NCBI GenBank assembly: GCA_041485285.1
Contig: JBGPJF010000003.1
Location: 1 to 64,000 of the forward strand
Reading direction: 5' to 3'
From: DATEUP01 sp041485285
GTDB taxonomy: Archaea > Thermoplasmatota > DTKX01 > DATEUP01
Length of the DNA: 64,000 nt
Within the stretch, counting starts at the first letter, position 1. The number at the start of each line of letters is the position of its first letter. The notes below the pieces were generated by a model. That model saw only the letters and a program-made list of their open reading frames with translations. It did not search any database and was not told the DNA's origin. Positions 1 to 6,933 of the stretch are shown here, one piece after another. The position numbers were made by a program, and so were the translations under genes.

Positions 1-2
1 AT

Positions 3-473
3 TTCGGGGCCCACGCGCGCGACGGCGAGCGCTTCCTCGGCGAGGGGAAGACATGGCGCGGCCTGTTCGGGGGCGTGCTCGGCGGGATGCTCGTCGGCGG
101 ACTGCAAATTGCCGTTGCGGCCGCGGCCGACAACCCCGCGGTCGTCCCCACCTTCAACCCCGCGGGCGGGAAAGCCGGCGCGGCGTCCCTTGGAGTCATT
201 TTCATGCTCTCGCTTGGCGCGCTTCTTGGCGACGCCGTCAAGTCGTACGCGAAGCGCCGGCTCAAGCGCGCGCGCGGCGCGAAGCTCCCCCTTGCCGACC
301 AGTACGACTTCGTCCTGGGCGCCTGGGTGCTCACGGTCGCGTTCTACCCCGCGTGGTTCCAGGCGAACTTCACGCTCGCGGCGATCGTCGTAATCGCGCT
401 CCTCACCTTCTTCTTGCACCGGGCCGTGAGCGTACTTGGCCACCGCATGGGTCTAAAAGCCGAACCGTGGTGA
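3..473 (+). CDS. carS: CDP-archaeol synthase, 5'-truncated by window edge
   Basis: The reading frame is open from base 3, so the N-terminus lies outside the window. CarS transfers CMP from CTP to unsaturated archaeol phosphate, giving CDP-archaeol for membrane phospholipids, and is an integral membrane enzyme. The visible part has the family motif GKTWRG (bases 45-62), then hydrophobic segments, the cytoplasmic motif GDAVKSYAKRRLKRARG, and LPLADQYDFVLGAW. These match the GDxxKSxxKRR and DQxDFVxGA signatures of the CarS (former DUF46) family. About 156 residues are visible against the usual 165-180, so only a short stretch is missing. It ends 25 bases before pyrE on the same strand and may be cotranscribed with it. 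Confidence 0.9.
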   Translation, partial: FGAHARDGERFLGEGKTWRGLFGGVLGGMLVGGLQIAVAAAADNPAVVPTFNPAGGKAGAASLGVIFMLSLGALLGDAVKSYAKRRLKRARGAKLPLADQYDFVLGAWVLTVAFYPAWFQANFTLAAIVVIALLTFFLHRAVSVLGHRMGLKAEPW

Positions 474-498
474 CGGTAAACCCCGGGAGGGGGAATGA

Positions 499-1092
499 AT
501 GGAAGAAGCCGCCGCTCTCCGTTTCTCGCAGGAGGACCGCGCGCTGCTTGCGCGTCTCCTTGTTGACTGCGGCGCCTACCAGCGCGGCTCGTTCACCCTT
601 GCTTCAGGCAAGACAAGCGACACGTACATCGATGTCAAGAAAGGCATCACGCGGCCGGACATCCTGGCGCTTGTCGCCAACGGGATCGCCCCCCATGTGG
701 ACAGCGACCGGATCGCGGGCGTCGAACTTGCCGGGGTGCCCATCGCGGCCGCGGTGAGCCTTGCCGTCGACAAGCCCAGCATCTTCGTGCGCAAACAGCC
801 CAAAGAGCACGGCACGAAAAGGCGGATCGAGGGGGACCTGAAGGCTGGTGAATCCGTGACCGTCGTGGAGGATGTGACCACCACCGGCGCATCCGTCATC
901 TCGGCGATCGAAGCGGTGAAGGCGGCGGGCGGTCTGGTCGACCGCGTCGTCACCGTGGTCGACCGCGAGGAAGGCGCGGAAGAGGCGCTGTTCAAGATCG
1001 GGGTCGAGCTCGTCGCCGTCCTCGACATGTCGACGCTGAAGCGGACGCACGACGAGATGGAAGCGTACAAGGCGGGCAAGCGGCGGCGGTGA
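499..1092 (+). CDS. pyrE: Orotate phosphoribosyltransferase
   Basis: A 197-residue type I phosphoribosyltransferase that adds PRPP to orotate to form OMP in pyrimidine synthesis; cytosolic. The PRPP-binding loop VTVVEDVTTTGAS is at residues 120-132. The flexible-loop motif RKQPKEHGT is at 98-106, with the catalytic-lysine region next to it. Length is normal for archaeal PyrE. A purine-rich tract (GGGAGGGGG) lies just before the ATG; a second ATG four bases upstream is out of frame. It ends 11 bases before purD, so pyrimidine and purine genes share one transcript. The last residues (AGKRRR) form a basic tail. Confidence 0.93.
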   Translation: MEEAAALRFSQEDRALLARLLVDCGAYQRGSFTLASGKTSDTYIDVKKGITRPDILALVANGIAPHVDSDRIAGVELAGVPIAAAVSLAVDKPSIFVRKQPKEHGTKRRIEGDLKAGESVTVVEDVTTTGASVISAIEAVKAAGGLVDRVVTVVDREEGAEEALFKIGVELVAVLDMSTLKRTHDEMEAYKAGKRRR

Positions 1093-1103
1093 GGGGAGCG
1101 CCC

Positions 1104-2459
1104 ATGAAGGTCCTGCTGCTCGGCGGCGGCGGGCGCGAGCACGCCATGGCGGAGGCGGCACGCCGCTGGGGCGGCGAACTGTTTGTGGTGATGGGGAACG
1201 CGAACCCCGGCATCGAGCGGCTCGCGGCCAAGGTGAAGCGCGCGGAGCCCACCGACGCGGACGCCGTCACGGCCTTCGCAAAGGCCGAGGGCATAGACCT
1301 CATGATTGTGGGGCCCGAGGCTGCCCTGAAGGCCGGCGTGACCGACGAGGTCGCCGAACTTGGCGTGCGTGTGGCCTCTCCGTCCCAGATGGCGGCGCGG
1401 ATCGAGACCTCCAAGGCGTTTATGCGCGACCTTCTCAAGCGCCGCGGCGTTTCGGCCACGGTGGAGGCGCACGCATTCTCGGATGCGGCGGAGGCGCGCG
1501 CGTTCCTCGAGCAGTGCAAATACGCCGTGGCGGTGAAACCGTCGGGCCTGACCGGCGGGAAGGGCGTCCAGGTCGAAGGCAAGGACTTCAAGGAGCGCGA
1601 CAAGGCCGCGGCCGCCGCGTACGCCGCCGAGGTCCTGTCGAAATCCGTCGGAGGGGAGGCCCGCGTCGTCGTCGAGCGCCGCCTCGACGGGGAGGAGTTC
1701 ACGATGATGGCGTTCACGGACGGCACGACCGTGCGCCCCATGCCGCTCGTGCAGGACCACAAGCGGGCCTACGAGGGGGACAAGGGGCCGAACACCGGGG
1801 GGATGGGCTCGTATTCCCTCGCTGACCACGCGCTCCCGTTCTTGGCGCCCGAGGACGTCGAAGCCGCGCGGCAGGCGATCACCGCGACCGTCGACGCGCT
1901 GCGCGCCGACGGATGTCCCTTTGTGGGGCCGATCTACGGGCAGTTCATGGCCACGGTCGACGGGCCGCGCGTCATCGAATTCAACGCGCGCTTCGGCGAC
2001 CCCGAAGCGATGAACGTGCTCCCGCTGCTCGAGACCGACTACCTGCGCGTGTGCCAGGCGATGGCCGACGGGACGCTTGCGGACCTCGAAGTGAACTTCG
2101 CGCACAAAGCCACCGTCTGCAAGTACGTTGTGCCAAAGGGGTACGGCACGCCGCAGGTGGCGAAGGGCGCGATCCTGCGGGTGGACGAGCCGGCCGTGAC
2201 GCGCGCTGGCGCGCGCCTCTACTACGCGGCCGTCGATGACATCGGCGGCGGACAGCTGCGCACGACAAGCTCACGTTCGCTGGCCGTCGTTGGGATCGGA
2301 GACCGCTTGCAGCCGGCCGAGCGCGCGGCCGAAGAGGCGCTCAAGGCGGTGGCCGGCGAGTACGACGTCCGGCACGACATCGGGACGCAGGAACTTGTTA
2401 CGCGCAAGGTCGAGCGCATGAAGGGGTTGCGATTCAAGCGAATCAAGGGTGCGCATTGA
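1104..2459 (+). CDS. purD: Phosphoribosylamine--glycine ligase (GAR synthetase)
   Basis: The second step of purine synthesis: ATP-dependent joining of glycine to phosphoribosylamine. The ATG at 1104 is preferred to a GTG at 1089 because MKVLLLGGGGREHA is the classic PurD start and GAGGGGAG precedes it. The protein of 451 residues shows the N-terminal Rossmann-like motif, an ATP-grasp core with KPSGLTGGKGV near residue 150, the block DHKRAYEGDKGPNTGGMG, and the metal-ligand region EFNARFGDPE. Full length, single domain. It lies directly after pyrE and is followed by a convergent minus-strand gene 34 bases away. Confidence 0.95.
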   Translation: MKVLLLGGGGREHAMAEAARRWGGELFVVMGNANPGIERLAAKVKRAEPTDADAVTAFAKAEGIDLMIVGPEAALKAGVTDEVAELGVRVASPSQMAARIETSKAFMRDLLKRRGVSATVEAHAFSDAAEARAFLEQCKYAVAVKPSGLTGGKGVQVEGKDFKERDKAAAAAYAAEVLSKSVGGEARVVVERRLDGEEFTMMAFTDGTTVRPMPLVQDHKRAYEGDKGPNTGGMGSYSLADHALPFLAPEDVEAARQAITATVDALRADGCPFVGPIYGQFMATVDGPRVIEFNARFGDPEAMNVLPLLETDYLRVCQAMADGTLADLEVNFAHKATVCKYVVPKGYGTPQVAKGAILRVDEPAVTRAGARLYYAAVDDIGGGQLRTTSSRSLAVVGIGDRLQPAERAAEEALKAVAGEYDVRHDIGTQELVTRKVERMKGLRFKRIKGAH

Positions 2460-2493
2460 CAAGGCCGGGTCCACCGGGCTCCCGCTGACTAGC

Positions 2494-3141
2494 CTACATC
2501 CTTCCGGTTCCAAGCGAGTTGCCGTTGGAGTTGACCTGTAGCCTGCCGCCTACCAACGGATTCGATGCAACCGGCGTCACGGTGATCTGGATCCTGTCGC
2601 CGGCGGAGACGGCCCCCACACCAAGTGGATCTTGGTAAACCACATTGATGGTGAAGCCGCCGGTGGAAGTATTTTGTCGAGCCGCGCCAGAGTACAGCGG
2701 CGTGCCGGCGGAATTGGAAACGACGTACTGGATCTGCGTCGGGTTGATGTTAGTGCCCGTTGGGGTGACCGTCGAGACCGCGAAGGTGTAGGTGGTCAAG
2801 TTTGCGTTGCTCACCCAGCTGCCTCCGCCCTGGAGGACCACCGTTGGGGGGGTCGGGGCCTGGGAGGGCCCAAGGCCGGCCAGGAGGACGTAGAGAACCG
2901 GCACCACGAACACGAGAACGACGATGACGATCACGACGGCCACGATCGCTCCTGCGCTGTCCTTTTGCGGTGCGGGCAGCGGCACGTACACCCCGGGAAA
3001 GGGGTACCCGGGCAGGGGTTGCCCCGCCATGGGGGCCATGGGGTACGGGGGAGGAGCCGGCACGGAGCCGTAAACGCCCGGCTGCGGCTGCGTCGGCACG
3101 AAACCCGGGTACCCGGGAGGAGGCGGGTTCGGCGGGGTCAT
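2494..3141 (-). CDS. Pilin-like single-pass membrane protein, paralog A
   Basis: The predicted protein (215 residues) has a Pro/Gly/Tyr-rich N-terminal tail (residues 1-60), one long Val/Ile-rich transmembrane helix (about 64-88), and a Ser/Thr/Asn-rich extracellular beta domain ending in GTGRM. It is a tandem paralog of the gene at 3213-3830: both share a VVLQGxGSW block, YSGAA.QNTS and SAGDR.QITVTPVASNPLVGG. The topology resembles archaeal pilin-like or surface-anchored proteins, but no class III signal-peptide cleavage site precedes the helix, so a pilin role is only inferred. The ATG at 3141 is supported by a TATA-like box 26 bases upstream (leaderless). Function unknown. Confidence 0.6.
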   Translation of the reverse strand: MTPPNPPPPGYPGFVPTQPQPGVYGSVPAPPPYPMAPMAGQPLPGYPFPGVYVPLPAPQKDSAGAIVAVVIVIVVLVFVVPVLYVLLAGLGPSQAPTPPTVVLQGGGSWVSNANLTTYTFAVSTVTPTGTNINPTQIQYVVSNSAGTPLYSGAARQNTSTGGFTINVVYQDPLGVGAVSAGDRIQITVTPVASNPLVGGRLQVNSNGNSLGTGRM

Positions 3142-3165
3142 CGCCCGGTAGAAGTGGAGGGCGCC

Positions 3166-3172
3166 GATAAGC
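3166..3172 (-). promoter_or_regulatory. TATA-like box for paralog A
   Basis: GCTTATC on the minus strand lies about 26 bases before the ATG at 3141, so transcription should begin at or next to the start codon. Confidence 0.5.
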
Positions 3173-3212
3173 GTTGGCCCGGCGAATGCCAGGGTGCGGC
3201 GGAGTAGGACGG

Positions 3213-3830
3213 TTACATCCGCCCAGTCGCGAGAGAGTCGCCGTTGAAATTCACCTGCAGGTTCCCGCCCACCAGGGGGTTTGACGCGACCGGCGTTACC
3301 GTGATCTGTACCCTGTCGCCTGCGGAAACCTGCCCGGCGTTGAGAGCGTCCTGAAAAACGACGTTGATGACGAAGCCGCTTGACGAGGTATTCTGGTTGG
3401 CCGCGCCCGAGTACAGCGGCGTGTTCGCAGCGTTTGAGACAAGGTACTGCAACTGCACGGGGTTGATGTGCGCGGTCGTCGGGGTCACGGTGGACACCGT
3501 GAAGGTGTAGGTTGTCACGGTCGCGTTGGACGACCATGACCCGGCTCCCTGGAGAACGGCGATGGGAGGCTGATTGTTCGCCCCGGGGCCAGGCCCAGGG
3601 CCGAGGCCCGCGACCATCAGGTAGAGCATCACGGGGATCATTACCACGATGACGAGAACGACTGCGATCACAACGACGATGATCAGCTTCGTGTTGTCCT
3701 TCTTCGGGGGGGGCATGCTCGGCCCGTAGTAAGCGCCAGGTGGCATCCCTGCCGGGGGCTGCGGGGGCGGCGGGTAGCCCGGGGGGTATCCCGCAGGGGA
3801 ACCGGGCGGGTAGGGTGCCGGCGGGCTCAC
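3213..3830 (-). CDS. Pilin-like single-pass membrane protein, paralog B
   Basis: The 205-residue product begins with a Pro/Gly/Tyr-rich segment (1-43). A KKDNTK basic turn, a hydrophobic helix (about 49-75) and a beta-rich Ser/Thr domain ending SLATGRM follow. It is the duplicate of the next gene downstream (2494-3141), with close similarity throughout the exported domain. The GTG at 3830 was chosen over an in-frame ATG at 3935 for two reasons: a TATA-like box lies 26-30 bases upstream of the GTG, and the resulting N-terminus (MSPPAPYPPG) matches that of the paralog. The proline-rich tail probably faces the cytoplasm and the C-terminal domain the outside. No enzyme motif; surface or pilus-like role inferred. 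Confidence 0.6.
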   Translation of the reverse strand: MSPPAPYPPGSPAGYPPGYPPPPQPPAGMPPGAYYGPSMPPPKKDNTKLIIVVVIAVVLVIVVMIPVMLYLMVAGLGPGPGPGANNQPPIAVLQGAGSWSSNATVTTYTFTVSTVTPTTAHINPVQLQYLVSNAANTPLYSGAANQNTSSSGFVINVVFQDALNAGQVSAGDRVQITVTPVASNPLVGGNLQVNFNGDSLATGRM

Positions 3831-3854
3831 GGCCGCTGAAGCGTGGTGGTTTCG

Positions 3855-3862
3855 GATTAACG
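3855..3862 (-). promoter_or_regulatory. TATA-like box for paralog B
   Basis: CGTTAATC on the minus strand, 26-30 bases before the GTG at 3830; it decides this start over the longer alternative. Confidence 0.5.
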
Positions 3863-3942
3863 TTTGCGCGCGGAACGTTGCGCGGTTCCCCCGCCCCCCG
3901 GGTCCCCCGTTTGACGCGCCTGGCCACCCCGCCACCCCCCAA

Positions 3943-3950
3943 CCTTTATC
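3943..3950 (+). promoter_or_regulatory. TATA-like box for csl4
   Basis: CCTTTATC in a C-rich stretch, about 40 bases before the GTG at 3986. The expected transcript start near 3972 leaves a short leader containing GAGGA. Confidence 0.55.
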
Positions 3951-3985
3951 CGCCTTCCCCCCTTGGGCCGCGCGAGGACATCGGC

Positions 3986-4552
3986 GTGGCTGAAGGCAAG
4001 GTCGTCATCCCCGGCGAGGAGATCGGCACCGTTGAGATGTTCGAGCCCGGCGAAGGCACCTACGTCACCGAAGACGGCCGCGTCCGCGCCGCCCTCTATG
4101 GGAAACTCGTAACCCAAGAGCTCAAGGCGGCCGTCATCCCGCTTCACCGGCCCAACAAGTTGCGGGTCGGGGACGTCGTCTACGGCACGATCCACGACAA
4201 CAAGACGGGACTTTCTCTTGCATTTGTGGAGAAGGTCGAAGGCACCGACCGCGCGCTAGCGCAGGACAACTTCGCCGCGATCCACATCGCAGACGCCGAT
4301 GACCGCTACGTCGATGAATTGGGGCAGGTTTTCCGCCCGAGCGACATCATCCGCGCCCGCGTTTCCATGGTCGAGCCGACCTTGCGGCTCTCCACCAAGG
4401 GTCCGGAATTCGGAGTCGTCAAAGCTTTCTGCGGGAACTGCCGCGCGCCGATGGAACTCTCACGGCGCATGCGGGGGACGCTCTACTGTGAGGCATGCAA
4501 ACGCGGCGAATCACGTAAGATTTCGACGTGGTACGGTAAGGCTAAGGTATAA
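3986..4552 (+). CDS. csl4: Exosome RNA-binding subunit Csl4
   Basis: Cap subunit of the archaeal RNA exosome, which binds RNA and helps feed it to the Rrp41/Rrp42 ring. The 188-residue product has an N-terminal domain beginning VVIPGEEIGTVEMFEPGEG. A central S1 beta-barrel follows (about residues 60-140; RVGDVVYGTI, VRPSD.IRA-type strands). A C-terminal zinc ribbon carries CGNC near 149 and CEAC near 168. This order is diagnostic of archaeal Csl4. The GTG start fits a GAGG purine tract nine bases upstream and the TATA box at 3943; the open frame upstream to 3740 is antisense to the pilin-like gene and not coding. Confidence 0.92.
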   Translation: MAEGKVVIPGEEIGTVEMFEPGEGTYVTEDGRVRAALYGKLVTQELKAAVIPLHRPNKLRVGDVVYGTIHDNKTGLSLAFVEKVEGTDRALAQDNFAAIHIADADDRYVDELGQVFRPSDIIRARVSMVEPTLRLSTKGPEFGVVKAFCGNCRAPMELSRRMRGTLYCEACKRGESRKISTWYGKAKV

Positions 4553-4565
4553 TTAGAACGCCCGA

Positions 4566-4573
4566 GATAAAAG
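4566..4573 (+). promoter_or_regulatory. TATA-like box before small coiled-coil gene
   Basis: GATAAAAG immediately downstream of csl4; predicted transcript start near 4597, about 30 bases before the TTG at 4627. Confidence 0.4.
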
Positions 4574-4626
4574 TGGCCTGGGATGGCTGCACTCTTACCG
4601 CCGTCCCGTTACGTGAGGCGGTAGAA

Positions 4627-4824
4627 TTGGCAACAAAGACCGAGGGGGCTAACCTGGAGCTTGAGTCACTCCGTACGGAAGTGGCGCAACTTCGGGAGAT
4701 CGTGGCGGCGCTCGTAAACCTGGTCGTAGAAAACCAGGGGAGCGAGGACAGCGTGGGGGACTTTGACGACGAGGGGTACCTCCCCGAAGTGGGGACGGGC
4801 TCCAAATTTGGTTGGGGGATGTAG
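4627..4824 (+). CDS. Small acidic coiled-coil protein
   Basis: The 65-residue product has a heptad-like helix rich in Leu, Glu and Val (LESLRTEVAQLREIVAALV) followed by an acidic, Gly-rich tail ending FGWGM. TTG at 4627 is chosen because GAGGCGGT lies five bases upstream and a TATA-like box precedes it; an in-frame GTG at 4573 falls inside that box. I do not recognise a family. The coiled coil suggests an oligomeric or partner-binding small protein. It sits between csl4 and the SHMT-like gene on the same strand, 55 bases before the latter. Confidence 0.5.
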   Translation: MATKTEGANLELESLRTEVAQLREIVAALVNLVVENQGSEDSVGDFDDEGYLPEVGTGSKFGWGM

Positions 4825-4879
4825 CCAAAAGCGTTCCTTCAAAACCCATGCCAGCGCATGAGGCGCTGGAGGCATTGGG

Positions 4880-6157
4880 TTGCCGCGCGCACCGCCGGAC
4901 ACCTCGAGTCCTTTCGTGCCGAAAGGCCGCGGAGCCAACCGGTTCCGCCGCGTGCAGCAGGCCGTACGGGCGCACGAGCAGTTCCGCGGACGCGCCCTGA
5001 ATCTGCAGGCAAGCGAGAACCTCCTGTCGCCGGCGGCACGTGCGGTGCTCGGCAGCGACATGGCCTCCCGCTACTCGGTGCGGCTCGACCGCCAGTTCGA
5101 AGGGACGTTCATCCACAACGCCTACGGCGGCACGCTGTGGATGGAAGAAGTGGAGGACGAGGCGCGCGCGCTTGCGCAGGACGTGTTCGGCGCAAAGCAC
5201 GCGATCATCGAGCCGATCGGCGGCCACGTGGCGGCGGAAGTCGCGCTGCTTGCCACCACGAAGAAGGGCGCGATGATCGCGTCGTGCCCGCAGGACTGCG
5301 GCGGGTACACGGGCTACGACGCCGGGTATTTGCCGGAGATGTTCGGGTGGCGGGCGTCGGAGTTCCCGTTCGACAAGGCCGTGTGGAACCTTGACGCGAA
5401 CAAGCTCACGGCGTTCCTGAAGAAGGCGAAGCCCGACACGATCGTGCTGGGTCAATCATACATCCTCTTCCCGTACGACTTCAAAGCCGTGCGCGACGCC
5501 TGCTCGGATGCGCGCGTGAAGCCCGCGGTGATCTACGATGGCTCGCACGTGATGGGACTCATCGCAGGAGGCGCGTTCCAACGGCCGCTCAAGGAGGGCG
5601 CCGTCGCGCTGTACGGCTCCACGCACAAGACCTTCTTCGGCCCGCAAGGCGGGATTTTCCTTACCGACGACCCGGCCCTCGACGAGAAGGCGCGCGCGAA
5701 CCTGACCTGGCGGACGATGGACAACGCGCACGAGAACCGCATCGCGGCGCTCGCCGTGGCGCTCGCAGAGATGGCGCACTTCGGCCGCGCCTACGCCCAC
5801 CGCGTCGTGGAGCTTGCCACCACGCTCGCGGCCGCCCTCGACGACGCCGCAGTGCCCGTGAAGTTCCGCGATCTGGGCTACACCCAGTCCCACCAAATCA
5901 TGCTCGACGACAAGGCGCTGAAGCGCAAGTACCGCCTTGACGTCGCCGAATTCTCGGCAGCGATGGAGCGCAACTCGATCATCCTCGACGCGGTGGGGCG
6001 GGTGGGGACCGCGGAGCTTGCACGCTGCGGCGCGCAGGCCGACGAGATGGAGCAGGTCGCGGCATTCATCCGCGATGCGGCCAAGGGGAAGGACGTCAAG
6101 GCGCAGGTGGAGGAGTTCAAGTCCCATTTGCCGGCGCCGGCCTTCGCGTTTGACTGA
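4880..6157 (+). CDS. glyA: Serine hydroxymethyltransferase-family PLP enzyme
   Basis: A fold-type I PLP enzyme of 425 residues related to SHMT, which interconverts serine and glycine with a pterin one-carbon carrier. Family signatures visible are LQASENLLSPAARAVLGSD near the N-terminus, EPIGGHVAAEVAL, a DGSHVMGLIAGG aspartate block, and the PLP-lysine motif GSTHKTFFGPQGG (Lys about 251). It departs from standard SHMT: the Tyr/Gly-rich EGYPG.RYYGG segment is replaced by a FIHNAYGG version, and the R of GPRGG is Q. Substrate is therefore less certain than the family. Start TTG at 4880 has GGAGG seven bases upstream. It converges on dph6, seven bases away. Confidence 0.8.
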   Translation: MPRAPPDTSSPFVPKGRGANRFRRVQQAVRAHEQFRGRALNLQASENLLSPAARAVLGSDMASRYSVRLDRQFEGTFIHNAYGGTLWMEEVEDEARALAQDVFGAKHAIIEPIGGHVAAEVALLATTKKGAMIASCPQDCGGYTGYDAGYLPEMFGWRASEFPFDKAVWNLDANKLTAFLKKAKPDTIVLGQSYILFPYDFKAVRDACSDARVKPAVIYDGSHVMGLIAGGAFQRPLKEGAVALYGSTHKTFFGPQGGIFLTDDPALDEKARANLTWRTMDNAHENRIAALAVALAEMAHFGRAYAHRVVELATTLAAALDDAAVPVKFRDLGYTQSHQIMLDDKALKRKYRLDVAEFSAAMERNSIILDAVGRVGTAELARCGAQADEMEQVAAFIRDAAKGKDVKAQVEEFKSHLPAPAFAFD

Positions 6158-6164
6158 GCACGAC

Positions 6165-6863
6165 TTACACCACCCCTCGGCGCGCGTCAAGCTCGGCCTC
6201 GTCGACCAGGAAATACGACGAAGATTCGCCCTCTACCACGTGATACGCCTCGACGCGGATCCGCTTTGCAAACAGCGGCCCGTCGGTCACGAGCGTCTCG
6301 TACTCGCCGCCTTCGCCTGCGCAGTTGAAACGGAACTCGCCTGCCTGCGCCACCAACCGCCCCACGAAATTGTCGTCAAAGGTGTGCCCCAGCCAATTCG
6401 CGTTGAGCCCGTCGGTCTGCGCGGCCACAATCATGAACTTGAGGCCCGAAGCGACCTCGTCGCGCAAGACGCGCTCCGGATCGACGCGCCACATCGGCGA
6501 GTGCGTCGGCACGCCGAGCGCGTGCCCGACCTCATTGAGGCGCGACCATTGGTAGTCGGAGGCAATCGCGCCGCTCAGCAATCCGTCCACTTTCCCCTCT
6601 TTGACAAGCGGGCGCAGTGCGGCCTCGAGCTCGGCGACCTCCCGCTCCGGTTCGCCCGAGACGGGGACCTCGAGGTGCGCGATCCCCATCGCTTCCGCGG
6701 CAAGTCTGGTGAGGTGGAGGTTCGGCGTGTGGAACATGTGGGAGTCGGCCTTCGCCGGGCGCGCGGTCACGAGCGTCGAAACGGAGAACCCGCGCTGGAG
6801 CGCGAGGTAGACGGCGTGGGTGGAATCTTTTCCTCCCGAGTACAAAGCCGCAAGCCTGCGCAC
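6165..6863 (-). CDS. dph6: Diphthine--ammonia ligase (Dph6)
   Basis: Catalyses the last step of diphthamide formation on elongation factor aEF2, the ATP-dependent amidation of diphthine. The 232-residue protein has an N-terminal PP-loop ATP-pyrophosphatase motif SGGKDS (residues 9-14). The ATPBD4-family C-terminal block GEGGEYETLVTDGPLF follows, with RI at the expected distance. Length is typical of archaeal Dph6. The start codon is GTG at 6863; divergent from the membrane protein at 6934, with only 70 bases between them. Single-domain form without the YjgF-like extension of eukaryotes. Confidence 0.92.
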   Translation of the reverse strand: MRRLAALYSGGKDSTHAVYLALQRGFSVSTLVTARPAKADSHMFHTPNLHLTRLAAEAMGIAHLEVPVSGEPEREVAELEAALRPLVKEGKVDGLLSGAIASDYQWSRLNEVGHALGVPTHSPMWRVDPERVLRDEVASGLKFMIVAAQTDGLNANWLGHTFDDNFVGRLVAQAGEFRFNCAGEGGEYETLVTDGPLFAKRIRVEAYHVVEGESSSYFLVDEAELDARRGVV

Positions 6864-6900
6864 GCAACCGCCCCGACGCCGTGCGCCATCGCACCAGATG

Positions 6901-6909
6901 GCTTAATAG
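6901..6909 (+). promoter_or_regulatory. TATA-like box for polytopic membrane protein
   Basis: GCTTAATAG about 29 bases before the ATG at 6934, giving an almost leaderless transcript. Confidence 0.55.
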
Positions 6910-6933
6910 CGCGCCGTTGAGGTTGGCGAGACC

